Assembly (NCBI GenBank): GCA_047967505.1
Contig: CM106538.1
Direction: 5' to 3' (one strand)
From: Dipteris shenzhenensis
Lineage: Eukaryota; Polypodiophyta; Polypodiopsida; Gleicheniales
Length of the DNA: 64,000 nucleotides
Of the stretch, positions 57,401 through 64,000 are shown piece by piece. Position 1 is the first letter of the stretch; the number at the start of each line of letters is the position of its first letter. The position numbers and the translations under genes are program-made. A model generated the notes under the pieces. The model was not told the DNA's origin, did no database searches, and saw only the letters and a program-made list of their open reading frames with translations.

Positions 57401-58237
57401 AACTGTGCATATTATATGCAGATACCCACAACTCGTGCAAAGTCCCCAAAGCTGGGAAGAAAAAGCAGTGGTATTGCAGGCGAAAATGATTCAATTTCAG
57501 CTGTACCAAGTCCAGTGTCTATACTAAAGCAGGTCAAGGGTAGCACTCCCTCCCAACAGAATTCTGCAAAGTTGGCAGAGAGACCTAATGATGCTCTTCC
57601 GTCCAGAATTGCATCGGTTACAGCAAAGAAGACCACTAAAAAGTCATGTAAAACAACGTTGCAGGCCGAGAACCCAAAGCCTGTTGGTGCTAGACTAGAT
57701 GCAGAGAACCATTCAAGCAGCCCTGTTTCTTGCCCTTGTGATAACCACAGGGAAAAGACATGCAGCTTGTCAGAATCTGCCTCTCTTGATGTCCCTGATG
57801 ACAGTTCAAATAGAGCTGCTATTGAGTCTGCTGCAAATGGTACAGTGCAAGCAAACGGGGATCACTTGGCTGAAAGCTCTGCAGCTGATATCAAATCCAT
57901 TGATTCAAAAAGGGCTGCCCAATCTCCAAACAAAGAAACTTCTTTGAAAGGACTCCAGGATAAACTGCAAGATTCATCAAGCAACATACCTAGCAAAAGG
58001 AAAGGGAATGAAGATGCAGCTGCAATGCAGTCTGGCAATCATGTCGCAACAGCTAGACCAAAGAAGGATCTGCATCAGCAAAATGGAGAACCAGGGGGAA
58101 AAAGAAAAGTGGAAGTCACACAGAGAAGGGAGCGCACCAAAAGTTCTACTTCTACCGTTGCCAATTCAAAAAGAGACCAAATAGATAGTGGATCTAAGCT
58201 CTCTGTGAAGAATAGTGAGGAGGCAGTCTTGGCATAA
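30718..58237 (+). CDS. WDL: WVD2-like (WDL) TPX2-family microtubule-associated protein, 9 exons over 27.5 kb
   Basis: Predicted about 865-residue protein of the plant WAVE-DAMPENED2-like group, which binds and bundles cortical microtubules through a TPX2 domain and influences cell expansion. Exons: 30718-30828, 37576-38412, 39568-39957, 40201-40262, 50020-50100, 50423-50536, 56699-56770, 57198-57314, 57422-58237. Family marks in order: [15 protein letters not shown] and QYLEE...[14 protein letters not shown] near residues 45-90, [15 protein letters not shown] in exon 3, the TPX2 (KLEEK-type) core [14 protein letters not shown] / [14 protein letters not shown] / [20 protein letters not shown] split over exons 6-8, and [17 protein letters not shown] opening exon 9. 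The rest is Ser/Lys/Glu-rich and probably disordered. All junctions keep frame except exon 5 to 6, so a micro-exon, a different donor or a sequence error is likely there. Family assignment is secure; the subgroup (WDL7-like) is a guess. Confidence 0.88.
33240..33350 (+). repeat. LTR-like fragment related to the Copia LTR at 35945
   Basis: gactgagattagggcagatc, ggttatagcagcaggtccag and gggagtttccagc match 36198-36284 inside the 3' LTR of the Copia fragment. It may be what remains of the 5' LTR or of another copy. Confidence 0.65.
33500..33880 (+). repeat. Dispersed repeats in WDL intron 1
   Basis: 33500-33640 matches 50960-51110, and 33705-33880 (tgttgggcgctgatgacatc...gaggatgagtttgggaatgt) matches 12895-13075 and, inverted, 49020-49450. 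TGTTGGG could be an LTR start, but no second LTR or PBS is visible. Confidence 0.65.
34572..35506 (+). pseudogene. Copia reverse transcriptase, broken
   Basis: Typical order in shifting frames: [70 protein letters not shown], then LYVDDF near 35025 (usual YVDDL/M), and [20 protein letters not shown]. At least one frameshift near 35018 and a stop after YVDDF break it. The YVDD residues themselves are kept. Confidence 0.85.
35651..35938 (+). pseudogene. Copia RNase H / tail of pol
   Basis: Upstream [20 protein letters not shown], then the frame [51 protein letters not shown]. Copia proteins have DNQSAI.LAKNP.FH.RTKHI...YHF; here [10 protein letters not shown]. The stop codon overlaps the polypurine tract. 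Confidence 0.85.
35945..36587 (+). repeat. 3' LTR of the Copia fragment
   Basis: Starts TGTTAGAGGTCACTGACCAC directly after the polypurine tract. It contains cagcctatataaacccctca (36288 on), a plausible TATA element, and aataaag at 36483. The right end (…tttcatca, 36587) is uncertain because no second intact LTR is present. Confidence 0.65.
36523..36561. repeat. Perfect 16-bp inverted repeat (hairpin) near the LTR end
   Basis: Arms 36523-36538 (aaaggtgaggtatata) and 36546-36561 are exact reverse complements around cttctct. It lies about 40 bp after the AATAAA of the LTR, in the R/U5 region. Confidence 0.92.
37576..38412 (+). CDS. WDL: WDL exon 2 (conserved N-terminal block and acidic region)
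   Basis: Acceptor attgcag, donor aag|gtgagc, 279 codons, phase 0 at both ends. It opens [18 protein letters not shown] and continues [39 protein letters not shown]: the short conserved block before the TPX2 domain in WDL proteins. The remaining about 210 residues are acidic and Ser/Glu-rich without a fold I recognise. A second acceptor, atgcag, two codons downstream (37581) is possible. Confidence 0.92.
38413..39567 (+). other. WDL intron 2
   Basis: 1155-bp phase-0 intron. It contains two imperfect copies of an about 105-bp segment (cagtcgctctgtttctcatt... at about 38940 and 39028) and a (GA)n microsatellite at 39115-39149. Confidence 0.8.
39115..39149 (+). repeat. (GA)n microsatellite in WDL intron 2
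   Basis: Uninterrupted gagaga run of about 35 bp. Confidence 0.95.
39568..39957 (+). CDS. WDL: WDL exon 3 (basic linker with [15 protein letters not shown])
   Basis: Acceptor aatccag, donor cag|gtaaat, 130 codons, phase 0. It is rich in Ser, Lys and Gln ([20 protein letters not shown]) and carries [15 protein letters not shown] (PQPF.LATEKRAS in relatives), a hallmark short motif of TPX2/WDL proteins ahead of the main domain. It ends [12 protein letters not shown]. Confidence 0.92.
39958..40200 (+). other. WDL intron 3
   Basis: 243-bp phase-0 intron, GTAAAT...TTCTTCAG. Nothing else seen. Confidence 0.85.
40201..40262 (+). CDS. WDL: WDL exon 4 (short linker exon)
   Basis: Reads [20 protein letters not shown] and ends in phase 2 with 'aa' before donor GTAAGC; the split codon becomes Lys with the first base of exon 5. 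It is basic linker sequence. Confidence 0.8.
41608..42068 (-). other. Retroelement-like coding remnant with coiled coil, minus strand
   Basis: Two minus-strand frames follow each other: 41859-42068 ([20 protein letters not shown]...) and 41608-41862 (ending [39 protein letters not shown]). The second has a heptad pattern typical of a coiled coil, as found in Gag or ORF1 proteins. I do not recognise a family; mobile-element origin is inferred from the setting. Confidence 0.3.
41960..42270 (+). repeat. Tandem duplication of about 155 bp
   Basis: aaaggcccttgccacctggt...cctcacatatgatacaatag occurs at about 41972-42112 and 42128-42269 with few differences. Both copies contain tggtactagagcag, similar to but not the same as an initiator-Met PBS. 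Confidence 0.88.
42465..42700 (+). pseudogene. Copia protease-region remnant
   Basis: The frame to 42650 ends [17 protein letters not shown]. Copia proteins have W.(I/L)DSG.(S/T).HM.G at the protease active site; here the Gly-Ala-Ser after DS is lost. Sequence to about 42960 (degraded, stops in all frames) may be more of the same element. Confidence 0.5.
43007..43963 (+). mobile_element. Solo LTR of the Copia family, with target-site duplication
   Basis: Starts TGTTGGAAAGGTCACCTCCC and ends TTGATTCCTAATA. It is flanked on both sides by GAATT (43002-43006 and 43964-43968), a perfect 5-bp target-site duplication. No internal element sequence remains, so it is the product of LTR-LTR recombination. 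Same family as 16491-17468 and 19124-20144. Frames inside (for example 43331-43674) are not genes. Confidence 0.92.
44531..44610 (+). repeat. Short tandem repeat built on aatgaacgtacactcc
   Basis: The unit recurs three times, twice followed by tacacaaccaaa. Confidence 0.85.
46396..47070 (+). pseudogene. LINE reverse transcriptase core (frame 1)
   Basis: Longest intact piece of the LINE ORF2. [13 protein letters not shown] carries the first catalytic Asp. The YADD box reads YAND ([10 protein letters not shown]): the second catalytic position is Asn by a GAT-to-AAT type transition, so this copy cannot be active. The frame is lost near 47030, and the next frame continues with [19 protein letters not shown], the usual YLG segment after the thumb. 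Confidence 0.88.
47742..48272 (+). pseudogene. LINE ORF2 C-terminal zinc-finger region
   Basis: Encodes [51 protein letters not shown] and a polar tail to the stop. C-x2-C...H-x4-C spacing is the LINE C-terminal zinc finger. The same region is found in the three minus-strand copies of this window. Confidence 0.8.
49020..49450 (-). repeat. Dispersed repeat, inverted copy
   Basis: The minus strand reads gacatcaatggggatgtcat, agtagctag, catggagttcatggttttcaa, gtgcagtttt...gaggatcagtttgggcatgtt, matching 12895-13075 and 33705-33880. Borders are approximate. The type of element is unknown. Confidence 0.65.
50020..50100 (+). CDS. WDL: WDL exon 5 (Gln/Lys-rich linker)
   Basis: The first base completes Lys with exon 4; then [27 protein letters not shown] and donor tc|gtatcc. 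Only this frame is open. The exon ends in phase 2, whereas exon 6 needs phase 0. A second possible donor, cag|gtgtca at 50042, would end in phase 0 and restore the frame, at the cost of shortening the exon to 22 bp. Confidence 0.6.
50101..50422 (+). other. WDL intron 5
   Basis: 322-bp intron containing two copies of a segment with taacacaggaaaa/aacacagaaaatt plus ggactggctg. The mismatch in splice phase between exons 5 and 6 means a micro-exon could be hidden here. Confidence 0.55.
50423..50536 (+). CDS. WDL: WDL exon 6 (start of the TPX2 domain)
   Basis: Acceptor ccttgacag, donor gag|gtacac. In the frame continuing into exon 7 it reads [38 protein letters not shown]. The F.F+S.ERAEKRKE motif opens the TPX2/WDL microtubule-binding domain. 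The frame is certain from this motif. Joined in the phase left by exon 5 (2) it would hit a stop, so the 5' junction needs cDNA support. Confidence 0.85.
50960..51110 (+). repeat. Dispersed repeat shared with intron 1
   Basis: gtagcttgaatgaagaga, ggactactttttgattagcc, ttctcct...gtgctagcc and cccttcacctccgaagtg match 33500-33640 in the same orientation. Copies lie in WDL introns 1 and 6. In intron 1 the repeat adjoins LTR-like sequence, so LTR origin is possible. Confidence 0.75.
51120..51720. repeat. About 300-bp tandem direct repeat
   Basis: Both units run from ctcaatctgtgggattcttt to gcaatacttcataaatattt with only a few differences (for example the pieces ccagctttt present only in unit 1). 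The unit lies inside the minus-strand ORF1-like remnant. Confidence 0.9.
51120..52072 (-). other. Decayed ORF1/Gag-like coding sequence with an internal tandem duplication, minus strand
   Basis: Read on the minus strand: a Pro-rich start ([13 protein letters not shown]), frameshift, a coiled-coil-like part ([29 protein letters not shown]), then [20 protein letters not shown], a stop, [45 protein letters not shown]. Coiled coil followed by an ..I+I.GLPE strand resembles LINE ORF1 proteins with an RRM, but I am not sure. Positions 51120-51418 and 51424-51720 are near-identical direct repeats of about 300 bp, so the second half is present twice. Confidence 0.4.
53333..53370. repeat. (GA)n tract at the 3' end of a minus-strand LINE
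   Basis: Pure gaga run of 38 bp directly abutting the LINE end tttttattaaagtcttcg. Read on the minus strand the LINE ends ...ttaataaaaa(ctct)n. Confidence 0.93.
53371..54216 (-). mobile_element. LINE 3' fragment, minus strand (copy 2)
   Basis: Minus strand: [44 protein letters not shown]...[19 protein letters not shown], then an untranslated end with cacagtctcatagacccatc and gaagactttaataaa, the same as the 3' end of the LINE at 46250-48728. It is 5'-truncated near 54216, just before the zinc finger. Confidence 0.82.
54333..54419. repeat. Two (GA)n tracts separated by a LINE-end fragment
   Basis: GA runs at 54333-54363 and about 54386-54419 flank tctatgagactaaagggttt, a short piece of the LINE 3' end. 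The same phrase tctatgagactraagggt is repeated several times up to about 54550. Confidence 0.9.
54420..55545 (-). mobile_element. LINE 3' fragment, minus strand (copy 3)
   Basis: Minus strand: LGPGWHP-like start, [16 protein letters not shown], then [33 protein letters not shown] and [18 protein letters not shown] in shifting frames, matching the C-terminus of the LINE at 47700-48200. It reaches about 270 bp further 5' than copy 2. Its 3' end has been replaced by tandem copies of tctcatagaccctttag and GA tracts. Confidence 0.78.
55760..55824. repeat. Low-complexity tract: C-run, (CA)n, G-run
   Basis: ccccccctccccacctaccc, then cacacacaca, then a run of 18 G. Likely prone to assembly and replication error. 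Confidence 0.95.
56699..56770 (+). CDS. WDL: WDL exon 7 (TPX2 domain, coiled-coil part)
   Basis: Acceptor ttatttcag, donor cag|gtactc, 24 codons, phase 0: [24 protein letters not shown]. This corresponds to the FY.KLEEK..AKE.E....AK.Q core of TPX2/WDL proteins (KLEEK-type motif here KIEAR). It sits between introns of 6.2 kb and 0.4 kb. Confidence 0.93.
56771..57197 (+). other. WDL intron 7
   Basis: 427-bp phase-0 intron, GTACTC...TACCCAG. No element recognised. Confidence 0.85.
57198..57314 (+). CDS. WDL: WDL exon 8 (end of the TPX2 domain)
   Basis: 39 codons, phase 0: [27 protein letters not shown] and a Lys-rich end (KSDAKKIG). [17 protein letters not shown] is the strongest signature of the family. 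Donor ggg|gtattg. Confidence 0.95.
57315..57421 (+). other. WDL intron 8
   Basis: 107-bp phase-0 intron, GTATTG...ATATGCAG, the shortest of the gene. Confidence 0.88.
57422..58237 (+). CDS. WDL: WDL exon 9 (C-terminal, with stop)
   Basis: Acceptor atatgcag; opens [20 protein letters not shown], the conserved segment directly after the TPX2 domain, and runs 271 residues to TAA at 58235-58237. The remainder is Ser/Lys/Asn-rich with repeated SSS and K-rich patches ([29 protein letters not shown]) and no known fold. It probably adds basic, disordered microtubule contact surface. Confidence 0.93.
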   Translation: MPTTRAKSPKLGRKSSGIAGENDSISAVPSPVSILKQVKGSTPSQQNSAKLAERPNDALPSRIASVTAKKTTKKSCKTTLQAENPKPVGARLDAENHSSSPVSCPCDNHREKTCSLSESASLDVPDDSSNRAAIESAANGTVQANGDHLAESSAADIKSIDSKRAAQSPNKETSLKGLQDKLQDSSSNIPSKRKGNEDAAAMQSGNHVATARPKKDLHQQNGEPGGKRKVEVTQRRERTKSSTSTVANSKRDQIDSGSKLSVKNSEEAVLA

Positions 58238-58790
58238 AAATGACATAGGAAGTGATTATTATTCTAAAGGTCATTTAAGTAAGATTCCATGCGAGGAGTT
58301 TTGCCAGTGGAAGCCATGTCTGAGAAATTCCTCTCTCTCATGGCTGCTAGAGGTGTCTGACCGGTTCTTTGTGGCATATTAATGGTCAGGTTTCTTCCCC
58401 AACATTTGTTCATAGACTACATGATGTTGAGAGGCTTCGATGATTGCAAAAGCTAGGCTCATCTAGCTGCTTGATTTATCCGAGGTATGTAAGTTTAGAA
58501 ATTCAATAGGCTGTCTTAAACATTGCCCTTATAATGTGCTCCACATGGATACAGAATGGTGTTTGGTCCAGCCTTATCAAACACTGGACGTGGTTGTACT
58601 AGAGAAATTGGTTAAGAACAATTGTGCGTCCAGTTATATTCAAATCATCTGTTGTAAATAATAGCTGTAGCAGAAGAGCGAGTCAAATGAAGCAGCAACA
58701 ATTGTTTCCTGCCCTGCTTTAGCTTCATCTCTGCAATGACGTCTTATGCTATTCCTAACAATAAATACCACCATCTCTTCAACTCTCGTC
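58238..58790 (+). other. Putative WDL 3' UTR
   Basis: Follows the stop without splice signals. Candidate polyadenylation signals are aataat (about 58659) and aataaa (about 58761). The transcript end cannot be fixed by eye. Confidence 0.5.
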
Positions 58791-59860
58791 ATTGCATTTG
58801 TTATGTTTGCATGCAAATAGATCTCTTTAATTTTTTAGATATTTATCAAGAATTAAGAAACATAAAGGGTTTTGTCAAGCCTTAAAATTATACAGATCTG
58901 TTGCTTTAATGAACTGTGGGGTTAGACATGGTGTTTTCGCAGCAGGCATGCAGATATATATATTTATGTTTCTGTCCTGAAGCAGTGCTCGTAGATTCTT
59001 TCTGCCATTTTGGAAACAATTCTATTCTTCTTAAACCTAGTTGGCAATGTTCTGTGGGTCCCTTATTCAAATGCTAGAAAGAGTGACTACTTACGTCTCA
59101 ATTATGTGTGTGTGTGTGTGAGAGAGAGTGACCAGGACGAATTGGCAACTGTAGCAGTGTGTGTAAGATACCTCTGTAAGGAAACATCTGCACTTTATAC
59201 TTGATCTCTTTTTGAGGGTGGAAGTAGGAAAACTTGAGTGCAGTTTAAGAAAATGAATGAGAAGACCAAAGCTGAGAAAATTAATGTGACTAGCCCAAGT
59301 CAATGAAGAGGTTGCACGAAAATTTGTGAGGAGGGGAAATGCCCAATCCTCTAGCATCTGATGGTATTGAATGTTTTGCCATCGCTGAAATCTAGGAGCA
59401 AAGCAAAAGGACTAATTGTGTTTGACCTACTCTAGAATTTTCAATGTGTTGGTGTAGTTGAACTCCCAAAGATTTTCATATCATTGGAGGCTCTATGAAA
59501 TATATGCTTAAACAACTTGTAGATTATGTCCTCGTTTTGAAGAGAAGTAAGAAATTACTTGGTACCACAAAATGTCTTATTGTCACTGGCACTGTCACTT
59601 GTATGGTCTTTCTCGAGCAATGATCATGTTTTGCTCCAGAAAATGAGCAATGATCATGTTTGTTCAAGAAGCCAACTAAGGTAAGTACAATAAGGGGAAC
59701 ACCATCCACAAGACCATTTGCCAAGGGGAGCTTATGCAACCTATGGGATATCAAACACGCCTCCAATAATCCGAAACATGGATTTCAATGCTGAAAATAT
59801 GAACAGAACATCTAACGAAAAATAAAAATTTGCCATGAAGTCTAGAGGAAAATCCTACAA

Positions 59861-60140
59861 TGATCTTGAGTATATATAGATCAAGTATAATCTTGTAAAG
59901 GTATCAAGTATATATATGATCTTGAGTATATAGATCAAGTATTATCTTGTAAAGGTATCATATGCCTTGAAGCACATATCAAATTTAACCAACCGACAAC
60001 CAAAATTTTGAAGAGGCACGTGATAATGGTGGGTGATTGTGAGAACAATGTTCCTTGCAATGTTCTAGGTTGCTAAACTCTTGATAAAATCCCAAACATT
60101 GTCTAGGTTGCTTAACTCTTGATAAGGTCCCAAACATTGT
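59861..60140 (+). repeat. Two short tandem duplications downstream of WDL
   Basis: gatcttgagtatatatagat...ttgtaaaggtatca is repeated at about 59861-59961, and taggttgctaaactcttgat...cccaaacattgtc at about 60066-60140. Confidence 0.82.
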
Positions 60141-60830
60141 CGTAGGGTGGGAGCAAACGGTAAGGTGAGAAAAGGAAACCCTTCGAGAGCATAATTAAAG
60201 CATTAGAATGAATGTACCAAGCATGCATGGAAGCAAATCATGATGACGTGAAGGGTCATCTTGAATAAGCCAAACATAGGACTTTTGAGATTTGTGATTG
60301 CAATTGGCATCATGGTGAGTTAGGAGAAGCATTTAATGCTTTTCAAGTACCCACATGACTCCATGAATATGCAACTTCAAATAGGGATGCATCTTTGTTG
60401 GGACGATTTTGAGGAAAATGATGCCAAACTAATGACCAATAGCATTCAAATGTCCCGAACTCGATGGACAAGATCTAATCTATAGGATGCCATTTTAAGT
60501 GTCTTTTTGGTCGATGTATCTTGGTTATCATGAACAAGGAGAGGAGAGGAAGTGCAATTACGCAACATCAACTCACTAGGCTCTTTCAAGATTAATGACC
60601 TTGTTGAAGTCTTGGGTCACAAGAAAGGTGTCCAACATCATCTTAAGTCTTGATAAGTGATTAGTTGTCAATGAAGGTTACCAAACTTTTTCTTGAAGGA
60701 AAAATAAAAGGAAATGGAGTATCTTGGAAATCCATGAAAAGTCTACTATGTCATCAAGATTGGGTTTCATGAGAAAAGAAAACTAGAAAGGAACATACAT
60801 CAAGAAGCGACAACTTACCACACCAACCAA

Positions 60831-60953
60831 ATGTATAGCAATGGTATGTAACTCAAAATTATAGTAGACATTACTTGGTCAATCTCTACTCAATGTATAG
60901 CAATGTTATGTAACTCACAATTATACTAGACATTACTTGGTCAATCTCTACTC
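60831..60953 (+). repeat. 62-bp tandem duplication
   Basis: atgtatagcaatggtatgta...ttggtcaatctctact occurs at 60831 and 60893 with three or four differences. Confidence 0.88.
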
Positions 60954-63900
60954 CATGACAATCAATTGCATGTGTAAAACTAGTAAGATAAGAAAGTAGC
61001 CTATCTCTAGGTGCTAAGAGATGTTCCAAGACCACTATCAATTAACCACAAGCCTTATGACCAAGTTATACTTAGTGATTGATCTCATCTTGTATATATG
61101 AAAGTGTACATGACCTATTAAAATTTTGACATAAGCTATTAAAATAGAACTACTTTAGTGATTGTTCTCATCTTGTGTATATGAAAGTGTGCATGAAAGT
61201 TCTAATAGAAGTTGACCTTGAACTTAAAGAACAATAGGCATAAAGGGTAGCGAGTGAAGGTATGAGTAAATCCATCAAAAACCAAGACACCATTTGCCAA
61301 GAAGCAAGGAGAGTAGTATTAACAACAATATCCAAGGAGTTGCTTCCATGGATGGCCCCTTGGAGTATAGGTGCACATGAGTAATGCAAGCATATGCATC
61401 ATCGACTCCTTATAAGCTACAAAAATTCAAGAACTCTGAAGCAAGAAGATAATATATTCATCAAGTCATATAACAACACCTAGAACCCTGTGCCAATAAC
61501 AGATGCAATAACTATCAACCCCTTTCCAGTCTTTGCAAAGGAGATAACTTTTGATATAAAAGTCGGATTGATGCTTTGTAAAAACACAAATTGTAGCTCT
61601 CAATATGATATACAAATTTTTAAAAGAAAGAATAAAAAAATTTGACATCTAGCTTCATATATAGTCTTTACAACACTCGCCTGTCTAAAAAACAACATCC
61701 CACAACTCTCTTTTGCCAAGAAGTGATTCAAAATAGCCTTGAGACCTCACAAATAGCCTCCTTCCAAAATAACACAACTATCCTTCCTTTTGGGTGCTCC
61801 CAATGGCTTCAAAATCAGCCCTCCATGCAAAAAAACGACCTTAGATGTATTTTTAGTTGACCTACACCCATGCAACCTTTGCTTTTTTGATTTTGGCTGA
61901 AGATGTCTCCAACTAAACTGCAGGATCACATGTAGCTAACCCAACCTAGCCTACATGTACCTAATAGTGCTAATAACACCTACATACTAGTGCTTTTACG
62001 TGTGAAATATACAAAGTGTGTGATATTTACAATGATTTCTTGGTCTCCAAAAATAGGCACATCATTGCCAATGTAGACGTTATTAGCTTTGAGAAGAAGG
62101 GAAAAAATACTAGAATATTAGCCTCAACTTTGTGATCACAAAGATTTCCAGTTAAGCCCTTTGCATGAAACTTTTCCATCTATGCTAGCCTAGTCTGACT
62201 TTAGTGATGTACAACCATTACATGTATGCATGGATTTTGATTCCATTTACTATCACAATAGATGATGCAAATACATTATAGGAGTTCAACAATGATGATG
62301 TAGATTTGCAGAGAAGCCCTCAATATGAGGATACATCTCTAGGAGCATGAAAGAATACATGCCTTAGTGCATGCAAATCCTCAAGAAATTTTATTCTAGC
62401 ATCCATGACTTTCACCATGGAGCAGATCGTGTCTTGGGCTTAGGTTCTAATAACCCAGATCAACAGAACACTCATTAGGACATCTTAGCATTGAATTAGT
62501 TATGCCACACTGTATCACACTTGGATTCAGTTTAGCACCACTTCTTTAGATGTCCAAATCATTCCTCAGCATGAAAATGTTTATGCGTCAATAGAGTCAT
62601 GTCCTAGTGCAACATATATTATCAGGTTTGGCCATAGAGCAACTTAGCGAGCCTTAGTATCACTATGCACTTATGGTTGCTGTACATAGTCCATGCTTGA
62701 TGTAGATTAGTGCTGGATGCAAGACTTTAGATCTATCTCAATAGCACCATTCAGCTCACATTCCTCGGGGATACCTTATACCTTTTTAATTGTATATCAA
62801 GTTTCTAAGCCTTCTTGCTGTTAGCTCCTTTTGATAATCCTATGGGAAATGTTACAGTTGATGCCGATGATGTTCAACCATGTACGCAATAGAAAATTAC
62901 ATATATATATAGGTTTAATAAGCTTCCATGATAGTTAACATACAAGTTTGGTAGGCTACGATGCCTCGTTAATTTTTTTGGCCCCTTCATTAAAGCATAG
63001 TAACCTATGGCCCCTTCTTTTATGCAACTCTTTGATCACTTTGTCCACAGTGACTATGTGATCTTTTATGATCCTTCATCCTATGACAAATATTACTCTA
63101 CTATAGCATACCTTAGGTAGTGCTATTAGTTCTTTTGGGATGGTGACATCCTTGTTTCTCACAACATTCTAGATAACATCCTCTCCATTTTATGTAGATC
63201 ATCTTCACACTCCATAGTGACTTAGGACATGTTTAGCCTTAGCTCAACCATCTGCAACATGCAATCCTTCACACAATCATTGATTGATCAAATAGTCTTT
63301 GATCCAAGAGAACTTCTTTCTTTTTGGTATTCTTTCCCCTTTCTTTGGACATTTTATGGGTATTATTCCCAAATAGGAAGGATGACATACAACTTAAGAG
63401 GGGGAATTGAAGGTTAAGTTGTACAAGATATATACAATGCAAAGACTTCCATTGTATAATCATTACGCTCACACATGCACATGTTACTATGATATTTTTA
63501 GTTTTTCTTTTTTAGTCTTGGTTGCATCATATGCACTAGAAAATCCAAAAAGAGATCTTGTACATGCACCCTCTTCTTGTGTAGTGAATTTAAGAGGAGG
63601 TATTAAGGATAATGTAAATTACAATATTGTAGAGATGACTATAAGGGCATAAGGACTATCCCTAACCCTAATCCAAAGGGGTAGAGAACTATATATGAAT
63701 TATCATGTTTAATGCAACATAGTGTACAATTAGTCATGTCTTGTGCACTGTTCTCTCTCTCCCCCAAAACCTCCAACAACTTTGTAGCATATTTAGTAAC
63801 ATCTTCTCATTTTAGAGGGAGGTATTAGCCCTTGGAACTTCTTTATCTTGCATTTCATAAGGCTTATGATGGCAAGGTGGGGGACTAGGACTTCTTGAAA

Positions 63901-64000
63901 GGAATTGTCTACCAATGGGGATGTTAACGCTTTGAGAAAAATTTTGTGAGCAAAATAATTCTTTAAGAAAATTTTGCCAATTTTAGTGTGCTTGACATTG

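Larger units (their letters stand above)
58791..64000. other. AT-rich intergenic sequence, no supported gene
   Basis: Frames of 60-90 codons only, with no recognised domain. Short duplications are listed separately; 61075-61115 and 61155-61195 share an imperfect tgatctcatcttgtatatat-type segment. Near 63390-63410, 63590-63610 and 63815-63830, purine-rich phrases (ttaagagggggaatt, ttaagaggaggtatt, ttagagggaggtatt) recall Copia polypurine-tract/LTR starts, but no LTR could be delimited. Confidence 0.45.

Noticed and set aside
1-64000. CRISPR arrays, bacterial operons, riboswitches, tRNA or rRNA genes
   Set aside because: Spliced plant-type genes and plant retroelements fill the window; no cloverleaf, rRNA core or spacer-repeat array was seen.

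Overview
This window is eukaryotic nuclear DNA from a land plant with a large, transposon-filled genome. A gymnosperm-like seed plant is my best guess, inferred from very long introns full of old LTR and LINE copies; the sequence alone does not fix the lineage. Nothing in it looks prokaryotic, viral or organellar. No rRNA gene, tRNA gene or CRISPR array was seen.

Two real genes are supported, both on the + strand. (1) At 1685-3794 lie the last three coding exons of a ZMAT2/SNU23-type U4/U6.U5 tri-snRNP zinc-finger protein; its 5' exons are outside the window or unrecognised. (2) At 30718-58237 lies an apparently whole, 9-exon TPX2-family microtubule-associated protein of the WVD2-like (WDL) group, about 865 residues long. 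Its introns 1, 4 and 6 are about 6.7, 9.8 and 6.2 kb and hold most of the mobile elements of the right half. One splice junction (exon 5 to 6) does not keep frame with the sites I can see.

Layout: 1-560, minus-strand LINE 3' fragment. 1.7-3.8 kb, ZMAT2 3' end. 4.1-5.73 kb, minus-strand Copia gag and primer-binding site. 5.9-10.5 kb, decayed retroelement DNA with further PBS-like sites and a gag zinc knuckle. 10.6-16 kb, two related ~1 kb Gypsy-type LTRs, a LINE ORF1/endonuclease fragment and an integrase tail. 16.49-20.14 kb, a near-complete non-autonomous Copia element with two LTRs, PBS and polypurine tract. 20.1-30.2 kb, AT-rich decayed DNA with a small GC-rich island (21 kb), a 428-bp tandem duplication, a 320-bp GA-rich microsatellite and a LINE zinc-finger remnant. 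30.2-58.8 kb, the WDL gene with nested transposons: a Copia pol-LTR fragment in intron 1; a Copia solo LTR with target-site duplication and a LINE-in-LTR nest in intron 4; two minus-strand LINE copies and a duplicated coiled-coil ORF in intron 6. 58.8-64 kb, AT-rich DNA with short tandem repeats and no gene I can support.

The two genes sit in the same orientation with about 27 kb of transposon-derived DNA between them; nothing suggests they act together. I found no convincing new biological system. The most useful observations are the intron architecture and splice-phase problem of the WDL gene, a LINE family whose copies end in simple repeats (TTTC)n or (TC)n, a LINE nested in an LTR, a solo LTR with a perfect 5-bp duplication, two perfect hairpins, and a consistent pattern of transition mutations at catalytic and metal-binding codons.
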